Assembly: GCA_033725935.1 (NCBI GenBank)
Contig: MU867112.1
Location: forward strand, 207,983 to 271,982
Direction: 5' to 3'
DNA: 64,000 nt
From: Cladorrhinum sp. PSN259
Lineage: Eukaryota; Ascomycota; Sordariomycetes; Sordariales; Podosporaceae
Shown here one piece after another: positions 12,995 to 22,741 of this stretch. The translations under genes were made by a program, and so were the position numbers. Below the pieces are notes generated by a model. That model was not told the DNA's origin. It ran no database searches and saw only the letters and a list, made by a program, of their open reading frames with translations. Position 1 is the first letter of the stretch. Each line of letters starts with the position of its first letter.

Positions 12995-14378
12995 GGCCAG
13001 AACCCGACCCGTCACATCAATCCCACCGACCGGCGGAGGCACAGCTTCCCCTTTTAATTTCCCTTTCCCCTTTCCCCTTTCCCTTTTCCTGGTGATGGTG
13101 ATGCTGCTGGGGTGGTAATGTGATAAAGTGTAGAGTTTTACCTGGTGTAACCATCACGGCGATGACGAGTGCAACTGAGCCTCGGCGTTTACCAAATTAC
13201 CATTCCTGTGTTGCTGTTTTATGGCACGTTCGGCGTAGATACTATCCAAGAGGAACTGAACCTTTTGTGAGTTTTCATTGCATTGCATTGTGTTGTTTGT
13301 TTTTTTCTTTGTCTCGAAAATGACACATAAGTTTGCCGTATAATAAATTTCTGGAAAAAAAAAAAAAAAGACCGTTGCGCGGGGTTCATACCTACATACC
13401 TATATCATAACCACCACGTGAAACCTAGCGATGGTACTTTACTTTACCTATCCATCCATACAGCCAATAAGAGTTGATGTACCATCATTTCTACAACTCA
13501 TAGTTGTCGTCTAATTTTTTAATATCTTCTTACAAAGCTTATCTACTAAACATAGCCCCTACTAATAATTTAAAAACACCAGACCGTTCACGAACCGAAC
13601 AGAACAGAACATACATAAACCCGATAGTGAATCCAAAAAAAAAAAAAAAAATCGAAGGGAAGAAACTGCGGAATCAAGGGTAGCTGGAGCATAACCCTCG
13701 ACTTACATTATGATACCTACCCACCCACCTACCTACCTACCTACCTACCTATATATTGACAGGGTGAAGATTCATAGCACAAGTTTACGAATCACCACTA
13801 CTACCGGGGTTATCGACGACGTCACACTAATTTTCATTTATTTTATTTTTTACGTTTGTTTTCTCCCAAGGACAAATTCTCTAATTAGGTTAGCCATATG
13901 AAATCGTCAAAACAGAACAAAGCTACATACTGTAGATACATTCCAGTTATTACTAGATAGTGATTGAAAATACCAAGTCAAAGTGTCACAAAAAAAATAT
14001 GGAACAAAATAAAATGTGAGGGGAGAAATAAAAAATTTCAAGATTTATTCTTCTTCAAAAAAACTTTCAAATCAAGAAAGCAATGGAATGCAAAAACGCA
14101 ACGCTTGCTTTCCTCCTTCTCCAAATTCGCACACCTAATAAGAAAAATTTCCAATCCAGGAAAAGTGCAGGCAATTTATGCCACCTTTACATATCCCAAT
14201 CGACACAAATAAAATTGGGGGTAATAAAAATCCCGCTTCAATTAAAAAAAAAAAAAAAATAACCCGCGCGTCCGCCCAGAGGTATCATAAGTTTTTGGTT
14301 TCCCCCAAATCCTGAATCCAAAAACGCCAGAGAAACGCAATGCCCAAACAAATGAATCAAACAAAGCAAAAGTCTCTT
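11730..14378. repeat. Long intergenic region with microsatellites
   Basis: No gene is supported in these 2.6 kb. It contains a (CA)n tract at about 12784-12806, a (GCA)n tract at 12963-12992, C-rich runs near 12675-12710, an (ACCT)n tract near 13727-13751, and A/T homopolymers of 14-17 bases near 13353, 13636 and 14244. The right end is the 3' region of the bHLH gene. Confidence 0.6.
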
Positions 14379-15544
14379 TTAGTTCCACCCATTCCCTTGT
14401 CGGCCCATCAACATCATCTCGAGCCCTTCCATACGTCCTCTGAGCGCATTGTTCTCTGTCTCCAAACCGTGATTCCTCCTCTCTAGTTGACAGATGTACT
14501 CTGTCGCCTTGGCCAGGATTGTAGCCTTGTTGAGCTTTGCGCCCTGAGCAAGACCAGCGAGGCTGCCGTCGTCGCCGAACTGGGAGTCATCGCAGTCGTC
14601 AAACATGCCGGGATGCTCCGTGCGCTGGGCAACGAGTCTCAGACTTGGGACGGCATCACGGAGCTGGGTGATCTTGTCGTTGAGGTTGGTGCGGTACCTC
14701 TTCTCGATCATGTTGTGAGCTGTCTTCTTGGGACCCGATGCGGAGCTGCGACGGGGTGCTGCAGGGGTAGTGGTGGAAGCTGCAGAGGGGGGAGGAGACG
14801 AGCGTTTTGGTGCAGGGGGAAGCTCGTCATCGGCTGCCGGGGTAGATGATTTGCGTTTAAGGTTGCGGGAAGGATACCGTTTGGCGGCATCATCCATGGT
14901 GGTGGCGTTGGTGGCGTCCCCTTCTTGTTGCTGTTGCCGTTGTGATGGCAACATGAGAGGTTGTTGTGGGGCAGTCTGGAAAAGGGGGGACACTGGCATG
15001 GCAAGGTCCATTGGGTTGATGGCAGGGCTCATGGAGGGGTTGCGGGCGGCAAAGTCCACGATGGAAGCGTTGGTAAAGGGATTGGTCTTGAAGAAATTCT
15101 CGGGCTCGGGTGAGTGCTCAATGGTGTCCCAAGCTCCCCAACCTTCAGTAGTGGGGTACCCGTAGGAGCTGGCAGAGAGCACGGGAGAGATGGGCGAGAT
15201 AGGTGATGCTGCTGAGTCCGAGGTAAAGTCGGTGCCGAAGTCTTCAAAGGTCTCAAAGATGGAAGCGGGTGAGAAGTCAGAGTATGATGATTGCTTAAAC
15301 ACAATATGTTAGCTCTCCTGATCGGAAATGTTGTTGACATTTGTACAGCAGAGGGGATGTTATAGTGCAGCTATACCTCTAAAGATACGCTGAGGGGTCA
15401 GGGGTTTGGCCCCGCACCATGCACTGAAGAGAAAGGGAAAACTGGAATGATGAAAGAACTAACAAGCTGAGAGGCATCAAACGACGTGGGGTATGGGTCG
15501 AATGACATTGATGGGTCAATAGACAGGCCGGACATGTTGGGCAT
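14379..15544 (-). CDS. bHLH-zip transcription factor, SREBP-like
   Basis: Exon 1 is 15544-15464 and exon 2 is 15293-14379 on the minus strand, phase 0, giving 331 residues. The 170-nt intron has a gttagt donor and a gctaac branch point. The frame upstream of exon 2 offers only a GTG, so the first ATG is in the small exon 1. Residues 1-210 are Ser/Pro/Gln-rich. The bHLH starts near 214 with KKTAHNMIEKRYRTNLNDKI; Tyr227 replaces the usual bHLH Arg, a mark of the SREBP branch. A 30-residue acidic Gly/Asp loop separates the helices, and KLNKATILAKATEYI (about 280-294) leads into a leucine zipper. There is no transmembrane region, so it resembles the short soluble fungal members (SrbB-like) rather than membrane SREBP. 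The target pathway is not deducible. Confidence 0.82.
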
Positions 15545-18060
15545 GTAAGGTGATTTCGAAGCTCTGGTGATGTTGACTGTGAAGTTGGCTGTGATGGTCT
15601 GATGAGATGGCAAAGCTCAACTGCAACCAAGGGCAGCAAAGGGGTCTATTAAAAGCCCAGAATGCCCTCGCGCACCCTCGCGCGATCGGCAATTTTCGGC
15701 GCGCATTGCTGGGCGCTGTCAAAAGGCATGGGGAATACTGCCACGGGCGCATCGGTGAATGGTGGCACAAACTGATCATGGTTTTCTCCAGTCGTACGAG
15801 TGCGGAACTGGGCATTTGGGGTCTAGCCTGGCGGTCGCCTGCAATTCCACTGACAGGTACCTATCTGCTCCCCGCCGTTCGGCAACTTGCCCGCGGGTGG
15901 GGCTAAGAAAGGCAACCATTGGTGCGGAGCTGCCCGGTCTTGCGCCCAGGAATCCCTGCAGGTTTCCCGAATGCCCTTCTTGCGTCGAGAAAACTCAAAG
16001 AATCGCATGGCAACTCGAAACGGGATGGGCATTTGACAGTTTACCCTCTCCCTCACTCCCGTCATCCTCTTGGCCTCCCCTCTACACGGCAATGACGATG
16101 AGAACCACTCACGGCAAATGCCGGCATGTGCTTGCTCTAGGTACCTGCTCGCTCGACATCTTTGAAACCTTGGGGCCAAGGGCGGTAAGTGTCGGTCGAG
16201 GCAGAATTGGGAAGAATTAATTACATGGTTCGTTTCTGTGTCCAACTAATACCGACAAAAAAAAAAGAAGAAGCTGAGGCCGTTGCCAGACAGTTCGTGT
16301 ATCATTCAGAGCTCCCAAGGCAACGAAATGGCTCGGGTTGGACGCGCCAATGTGTCGGTAGCGGGGGTGACTCTTTTTGAATCCCGATGATGATCAGTGG
16401 GGAAACCTTGTGTTTGGTAAGGCTCTGAGCGGTTCATGCGCGGAAGAACTAGCAGATGACAGGAACTGCGGCGTCTTTGTCGTCGATGCAGTGTTCAATT
16501 CTGGGACGATTCAAAAGTGAGCTGATTCAAAGTTGGCTGACCCTGCAAGCCCTGCAGGGTGGCTTTGGTCTGGACCTCACAAAACCGACCCACCTCCAAA
16601 AACGTGTGACCGGAAATGCCCGTGGAAAAATTGTTAGGCCGCAGGTCACTCTGTCGGCTTAATGCGCTGAAATTACCTACAGACGAAACCCCACCATCAT
16701 CTCGTAAAATTATCGTGGCATAGCACCACTTTTGAAAAAACTCGTCCCCAGTGACCTACCAAGCCCCTCTTATACAATCCCACAGCCCTCGAAACCGCAG
16801 GACGGGTGCGAAATGGGTCCAGGTTTTCTTCACAATTCACGCTTGCCGAGAGGCATTTTAAAAATAATCGCCCTTCACCAAAAAGTCGGAGCAATTTTGA
16901 CCTGATAACGCACCGATGCCGCCCATCTGGTCCCGGGTGCCCCACTCCGATCGAGATCTTCAACAGCGACAGTTTACCGAGCCCCAACCAACACACCTTG
17001 GCAAACAATGATATGATACGCCGTCAACGACACACAAAGAGAGAATTTGGGATAAACGAGGATTTTGGTTGGGAAACTATCGAAGGGCAGCAACAACGGC
17101 AAGGGCACCGTATCTCGTTCGGTTCCGGTCACCAGCAAACCCTCCGACTCGACGCCGAAAATCACCTGGGATTCCTGACATCCACGAAACGCCTGAATAT
17201 CGCCAAGAGACCTGAATAAAGACTCGAGCTCATTTCTTTTGTTCTCCCGGCTGGTTGGTAGGTGGCTCATTGGTTACCGGCTCGTCGGACCGCACGGAGA
17301 GTGCCGGTGGGGCACAGGGTAAGTGCCCTCCGTGATATGGAGTCAAGTTGAATTCTGTTAGTTTCGACAGACTTTCGGGACCAAGTTTACGCCGGCAAGT
17401 TGACAATTCAGCTCACGAACTATCGGGGATCTCCCGAAGACTAATGTATAGACACCAAAAACATGCCGTCGACCGATTTCTCGAGCCGAACCCGCCAAGC
17501 CACCGTTTGGGTCGTTGAATGTTTGAGGGTGAAACAGTTAGTTGCCTAGTTGCCGTAACGGAGTTCGGGATTTGCTTCTCTAGTCAGCCTCAAAGCCTAG
17601 CAGCCGAAGAACTTGAACTCTCCACAGCTCGGTGGATCTCTGATGAATCATGAATGATGGTCATCTTCGAATCGGCCCAGAAAACTGCAGATTCGGCTTG
17701 TACTAAGTGGAGGCTTCTGGTTCACCCGCCACTAGCATCGGAGCCAGAATCTTGCATGTGCTTTTGGATCAACTCAGATCCTAGGTGGACCAGGATGATG
17801 TCAGAAAATGAGTTTTCAAGAATATTGTTTATCTTTGAAACACCATCGCGAGTTGAAAAGATAACTGGATAGGAGAAGATAGAAGGAGGGATGTATCGGG
17901 AAACTTTAGCAAAGTGGTGGAACCTACAATTTCACTCATTATCTACATCAATTCTGACTGCAACTTTACATAGGTCTCTTTGAGAACATGAAAATGACGA
18001 AACCTATTGTTTGATAACAGCAAGCCCTCGCGGTAGCTATAAGAGCTTGACTTGCATTTT
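15545..18060. other. Gene-poor intergenic region
   Basis: ORFs up to 153 codons occur but overlap on opposite strands and have no recognisable motif. The part next to 15545 is the bHLH promoter. I see no convincing coding region, RNA gene or repeat. Confidence 0.45.
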
Positions 18061-18061
18061 A

Positions 18062-18586
18062 CCATCTAATTCTTAGGGTCAACAGCATGTTGTTACTATC
18101 TGAGACCTCACGACCACCACGACTGATAGGAATCACGATAGTTACCCGACTAGAGTCTGGACCCCCCGAACGTTCCTCAGTCGGAACAGACGGAATCGTG
18201 TCACTATCTGTCTCAGTTGGAGCCACGTCTGCCGCACCAGCACCGCTCCGTGCTAAGGGATCTGCAAAGCTGTAGCTAGGTCAGGAGTCGGACCCTGCTC
18301 GGTATAGGGCGGCGGCGGCGAAGGTCTGTCACTCCTTGTATTACCGCTCCAACTCGAGCTAGTAGAGGGACTTGAAAGTGGTTGGTCGGCAAGAACTGAA
18401 GGACTTGTGGCATTGTTAGAATTCTCTCACCACGGGCGGGATTACTGGTATTTGGTTGTTGGAGGTTCAAGCTGGTGTGAACAAAGGGCTGTTGGTTCTG
18501 GCCTTCATCATTGCTGGTCAAGTCAGTACCAGAAGAAGCTGCAGGCTGTTGGAGCTACTTCGATGCGAATCAGACTTTAACTGAAC
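18062..18586 (-). pseudogene. Frameshifted remnant of a Ser/Pro/Thr-rich protein gene
   Basis: Reading the minus strand from 18586 to 18062, three successive frames each carry protein-like low-complexity sequence: first a Gln/Asn/Ser-rich block (NDEGQNQQPFVHTSLNLQQ), then a Ser/Pro block (SSSWSGNTRSDRPSPPPPYT), then an acidic Thr/Pro block ending in VTIVIPISRGGREV. Each block ends in or passes a stop in its own frame, so at least two frameshifts (or unrecognised short introns) interrupt the chain. No start codon or conserved domain is seen. The alternative is chance low-complexity reading; a relic is preferred because the composition is continuous across the three frames. Confidence 0.35.
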
Positions 18587-19181
18587 ACATTGACGACTTA
18601 AATGGCAAACAGAGCTCCCTGAAAGAAATCGCAGCTAGACTGTGAACAAATCTGTCCGTATTCGGCCTTGTTTTGCAGAATAGTTTAAGCCAGCCGAATC
18701 CTTCGGACATCTCCGTTGTGCAATGTCCCATTTCGGAGGCTCGGGTAGAGGTTCAAGTTAGCAATATGACATTTAGTATGTTTACATTCCACATTCACAC
18801 CTTCACACAGCATGATTGTTTTCCGAGTACAAATTCACAACATAATTAAATAACTAGTCTGTGAGACTGCGCGATTTTCGCATTCGTAGCTAGCAGAAGG
18901 AAAAAGTCACACAGCATGGGGGGCATCAAATAACGTGGTAAAACGAGATTCCACAACTCCCTTTCTCGTGCAAGATTGTCTCAGAACGCTTCTTTTATTC
19001 ATCTCGTCCCATCACGACCATACAAGGCTACTGCAGCAAACCACATGATCCGTCGTGCAATTGTTGTACAGCTTTTCTAGAAGCATAAAATTCCGACAAA
19101 CCCCCACTCACGAGTCCTTGACGACTCACTCTCTTCTGCGAACTGCTCCGCGCACCACTTGCCTCTAATAATAACACAGTC

Positions 19182-20030
19182 ATGTCCAACAATACGAGTT
19201 CCTCAGCCTCAGCCTCAGCCTCCTCAAACCGTCTTTACTATCGCAGGCCCGGGAGAGCTGTCACCCCCGATCCAAGGCAACACCGTGACCCTCCCACCGC
19301 GGCACCCATCCCGATCCCGATCCCCATTCGAACTCCCAGCCACAGTCGTTCCCCATCTCTCTACTACCCAGACCACTACATGTATCGCACGCAGGCCCAA
19401 GCCCCAACCCGCTCTCGATCCACCGTCGAGTCCACGAACCCACCTTCCTACTCCTCTACTCCGTCCTCATACCAACACGACATTGACTCCCTCAAGTCAA
19501 CTCACGGCTCATCAAGCCGCGCGGAATCCGAAGCCGACTCAGACAAAAATCCCACAAATCCTAATTCCAACCGCCGGTCCCGGTCCCAGTCCCAGTCACC
19601 TTTTCCTCGGAGCTGCGCGCCCTCCCCTCCTTCCCCGCATAGAAGGGGGATGAGCGCCCAGGAACACCGCCTCTACATTGAGAGATCCCGTGAAGCCCGC
19701 GAGCAGCGGAATCATGGTACACCGTTGCTGGTGGGGTCTTATAATAGACGAGAAAGAGAGAGAGAGGAGTGGTTCCGCAGTACCACGAGGGGGATTGGTG
19801 GTGGAGATGCTAGGAATGGGAGGTGGACGCCGCCGCCTTTAGTTGTTAATATGATTGATGGCGTGGACGTGGAGAGGGAGAGGGAGGTGGCTGGGTCGTT
19901 TGAGAGGATGAGTGGTGGGTTTGGTGGTATGGGTCAGAGCCAGCCTCGGAGTCAGAGACAGGGGGTGGATGGGGAGAGGATGGGGTCGGGGTATTATCCG
20001 CCTTATCAGCCTGCTCAGGGACAGGCGTAG
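19182..20030 (+). CDS. Disordered Ser/Arg/Pro-rich hypothetical protein
   Basis: A single-exon ORF of 282 residues. The N-terminal half is rich in Ser, Pro, Arg and Tyr (repeated IPIPIP and RSRSQSQSP stretches). A short ordered-looking segment around 155-185 reads MSAQEHRLYIERSREAREQR, and the C-terminus is Gly/Arg/Gln-rich. No domain is recognised. After the TAG at 20028-20030 the same frame stays open for 45 more codons (20031-20165), including GYYYLDVDR and a highly charged tail, ending at a second TAG (20166-20168). The protein at 26810-27559 has a similar composition and an AYYLDISGR motif, so the two may be distant relatives. Confidence 0.55.
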   Translation: MSNNTSSSASASASSNRLYYRRPGRAVTPDPRQHRDPPTAAPIPIPIPIRTPSHSRSPSLYYPDHYMYRTQAQAPTRSRSTVESTNPPSYSSTPSSYQHDIDSLKSTHGSSSRAESEADSDKNPTNPNSNRRSRSQSQSPFPRSCAPSPPSPHRRGMSAQEHRLYIERSREAREQRNHGTPLLVGSYNRREREREEWFRSTTRGIGGGDARNGRWTPPPLVVNMIDGVDVEREREVAGSFERMSGGFGGMGQSQPRSQRQGVDGERMGSGYYPPYQPAQGQA

Positions 20031-20283
20031 AATACTACTAGAAGGAGTGAGAATGATTTGGGTTATTATTACCTTGACGTGGATCGGTCGGCTCAGGCTG
20101 CTCCTGGTGAGAGAAGGAGGTTGAGGAGTAAGACTCGGGAGGAGATGGAGAGACGGGATCGGAGTTAGTGAGAGCCTGAGTCTTCGAGAGGAAGCGGTTC
20201 GTACTGAGTCTGCTCAGGATGTCTTTTCCATTATTTTCTTTCACGTTTATATTATTCTTTTGGTTATCTGGGCAAGGTCGAAA

Positions 20284-20397
20284 CTGGAAATACTATTATA
20301 ATGTCGAAATGCAATTTACAAATGAGACTGGCTGTGCTAGACTGGATGGCTTGTATTATTGTTTTTTACTCTCTCTTTCTCTCCTTCCCCCCCTCCT

Positions 20398-20451
<54 letters not shown>

Positions 20452-20642
20452 GTTTTTGTGCCGCCGTTTTGTGGGGTGTGTTTGGTGGGGGGGGGGGGGG
20501 GGGCCCCGGCGTTGTGGGTGGGTACAGGTAGATGCTTAGGTGNNNNNNNNNNAAATCAATTTTAAAATCAGCCGGGCGTGGCCACCCCGGATGGCGTGTT
20601 TTATTGTTTTTTACACACCCCCCCCCCCCCCCCCCCCCCCCT

Positions 20643-20688
<46 letters not shown>

Positions 20689-20720
20689 ATTTCACGCTAC
20701 CCGTCAATAATGCAAAACCA
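20284..20720. other. Assembly gap with homopolymers and degraded duplicate
   Basis: Ten Ns (20543-20552) sit between long T, G, C and T homopolymers. The ~65 bases after the Ns (20553-20617) are a corrupted copy of 20311-20375: both run from an aaat-caatt block through ggatggc to a tattgttttttac block. This looks like a low-quality read end joined in tandem, not a biological repeat. ORFs through this block are spurious. Confidence 0.75.
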
Positions 20721-21046
20721 AAACTACTACTACTATCCGTATTCTAACCCAGTTTGAGGTGACTAAGCCTTTGTTCAGCTGTTGCATCCTCAGATCCCTT
20801 GAGCACTCATTTCAATCGGGTACTCCCACCCAACAAAGACAGTCATTATCCCTCGAACCTTTTGACAACAAACAAACATCCGTACGTTAACCAAACCTTG
20901 CCGCCGGCATAAAGAAGCTCACTCCAAAACAGCCCAATCGAAACCTCACAGCTTGTTTTATTCAAGACGAGACTGTGCCATTGTCTTCTAACTATATAAG
21001 GTAAGCAAACCAATCCAACACCACCCCTTCTTCTTTCCCGCACATC

Positions 21047-21292
21047 ATGACAAATGTCAACGCCAAATGCACCACCGTTTTAACCAGAAATCTCACACAC
21101 ACCACTTTCACCCGCATCAACAAAACCCAAGCCTTCCTCCTAGAGAAACTTCATTTTCTCCGAACCCCAGGCGGGCAAAACATCCTCGGCAACAACCCCA
21201 TCTTCGAAGGCCGGGGGTACGCAGCCCCTCCGGACCCTTCAATACGATTAGCAACGAATTACACCCCGCAATTATCTCCGCGAAGTATGTAA
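21047..21292 (+). CDS. Possible small hypothetical protein
   Basis: An 81-codon ORF preceded by a TATA-like tatataag at 20993-21000 and a C/T-rich leader, which is a plausible fungal promoter arrangement. The protein is basic (pieces such as LTRNLTHTTFTRINKTQ, then LLEKLHFLRTPGG) and shows no signal peptide, membrane segment or known domain. It may be a chance ORF in repeat-rich DNA. Confidence 0.28.
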   Translation: MTNVNAKCTTVLTRNLTHTTFTRINKTQAFLLEKLHFLRTPGGQNILGNNPIFEGRGYAAPPDPSIRLATNYTPQLSPRSM

Positions 21293-21508
21293 AAGGCGAG
21301 GCGCAGTTTCCTGTACTTCTATGCTAGAGTACTTAACACTAAGCCCCCAAGAAATTTGCGGGGTGGTTGGGTACGTGATTGATCGGTTGTTTGTTGGCCC
21401 GGCGGGTAAACATGATGCAAAAGAAGGAGAAATCGTAGGGGAGGGAAAAGGGGGAAGTCAAGAGGAAGACAGAGCGGGAAAGGACTGATTGAAATAATAA
21501 AAAACCAG

Positions 21509-21683
21509 GGTCTCAGTAGTAGATTACTCCTTTGCAAGTTCAATATAAAAGGGGAGACCGTGGTGTGGACCGTGACAGCTTTTTGGTAAGTCAAGACGTT
21601 TTGTAACGCTATTGTAAAAAAAAGGTCTCTGTAGTAGATTACTCCTTCTATCTCTATTTAGTTAAAAACTGAAGGGGAGACCG
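21509..21683 (+). repeat. Two copies of a GGTCTC...GAGACC-bounded repeat
   Basis: Copy A (21509-21560) and copy B (21624-21683) share ggtctc[a/t]gtagtagattactcct at the left and ggggagaccg at the right, with different middles. Each copy is therefore bounded by the inverted hexamer GGTCTC/GAGACC. No coding potential was seen. Confidence 0.55.
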
Positions 21684-22019
21684 CAGACAGCAAGCACATG
21701 TAGAATACTCATCATGTTGAAAAGCAGAGAGAGGAACTCTACCTTTTAGTATTGAAAATAAAACAGACTTTCTTCAGATTTAAACAGCGACCAGAAAGCG
21801 CAATATCTTCCGGTTATGCCCGATAACGCTCTGAATTAACAAAGAGAAAGCGCAATATGATGGATACCAAACATGTAAAAAAGGTGAGGTAGATGTGACA
21901 AAAACAGAAAAAAGATTACGTAAAGCAACATGCCTGCTTTTATGGCAGTTGAAGCCGTGCTTGCTCGACTTGGCATTGAATGTCTGCTGAGGTCAAGTCT
22001 ATGATCGAGATACTTATGA

Positions 22020-22413
22020 CAGTCGGAGTTCTTCGCGTGGGCAACAGAATGGCGCATCTTGCGCAATTTCAGCTGGCAAGAGACGACGCTCAGCAGGAAG
22101 GTATCATTCTAACACGCACTTACCAGGTCTAGGTCGTTACTGTGGTAGTAGGTGGCCTAAGCTCCAGAGCCTACTTCCTTCTGCCAGACAGCTCCCACCA
22201 CCTTTCTCTTCTACCACCTTACACACCACAGAATACATCACATAATTCTGTTGCCTTCTTGCCTCCTATACAGTTGGAGTTCTTCGTGTGGACACTAGAA
22301 TGGTGCATCTTGCGCAACTTCAGCGGGCAAGACGCGACGCCTACCAGGAGGTATTCGTGCGTTATCTTTAATCCTCCTCCTGACACGTACTTACTAAATC
22401 CAGGTCGTTATGT
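22020..22413 (+). repeat. Diverged direct duplication upstream of the NACHT gene
   Basis: The block from about 22020 to 22140 recurs at about 22272-22413. Both have agt[c/t]ggagttcttcg, tggcgcatcttgcgcaa-type and caggtc[g]ttat-type segments in the same order. In the same frame both encode a similar short peptide (GVLRVGNRMAHLAQ versus GVLRVDTRMVHLAQ). Many differences in the best-aligned part are C/T transitions. It may be a relic of a duplicated exon or mobile element. Confidence 0.5.
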
Positions 22414-22741
22414 ATTAGGAGCTTACCTGAAAGTGCTCCATCAGTCCTCGGGTGCAACTCGACGAAAGTGCCGCCCGAGCCAACTTCCCGAACTGGCGAT
22501 GTGGCTTGCGCACCGGAAATGATTCGACTAACCTTCGACCCGCAGAATTGCCAAACTTTTAGCCTAGACTCCAATGGAAGTGAGGTAAGGTAGATTCTCC
22601 CAGCCCACGTGACTGGAGACCAGGCAAACCGTCTTGCTTCTTCCCATGCACGCCCCGCTTTGACCTTCAACTGTCACCTTCTCAAATATTTCGACTTCAT
22701 CAAGGAGTTCATCTGACAACCAATAGCCAACACCAAGTGAG

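Noticed and set aside
15759..16245. Overlapping 140-153 codon ORFs on both strands
   Set aside because: Mutually overlapping with no motif or supporting splice signal; treated as promoter-side intergenic DNA.
20366..20747. Poly-Lys/Phe/Gly ORFs through the first gap
   Set aside because: Products of homopolymers and Ns in a misassembled block.
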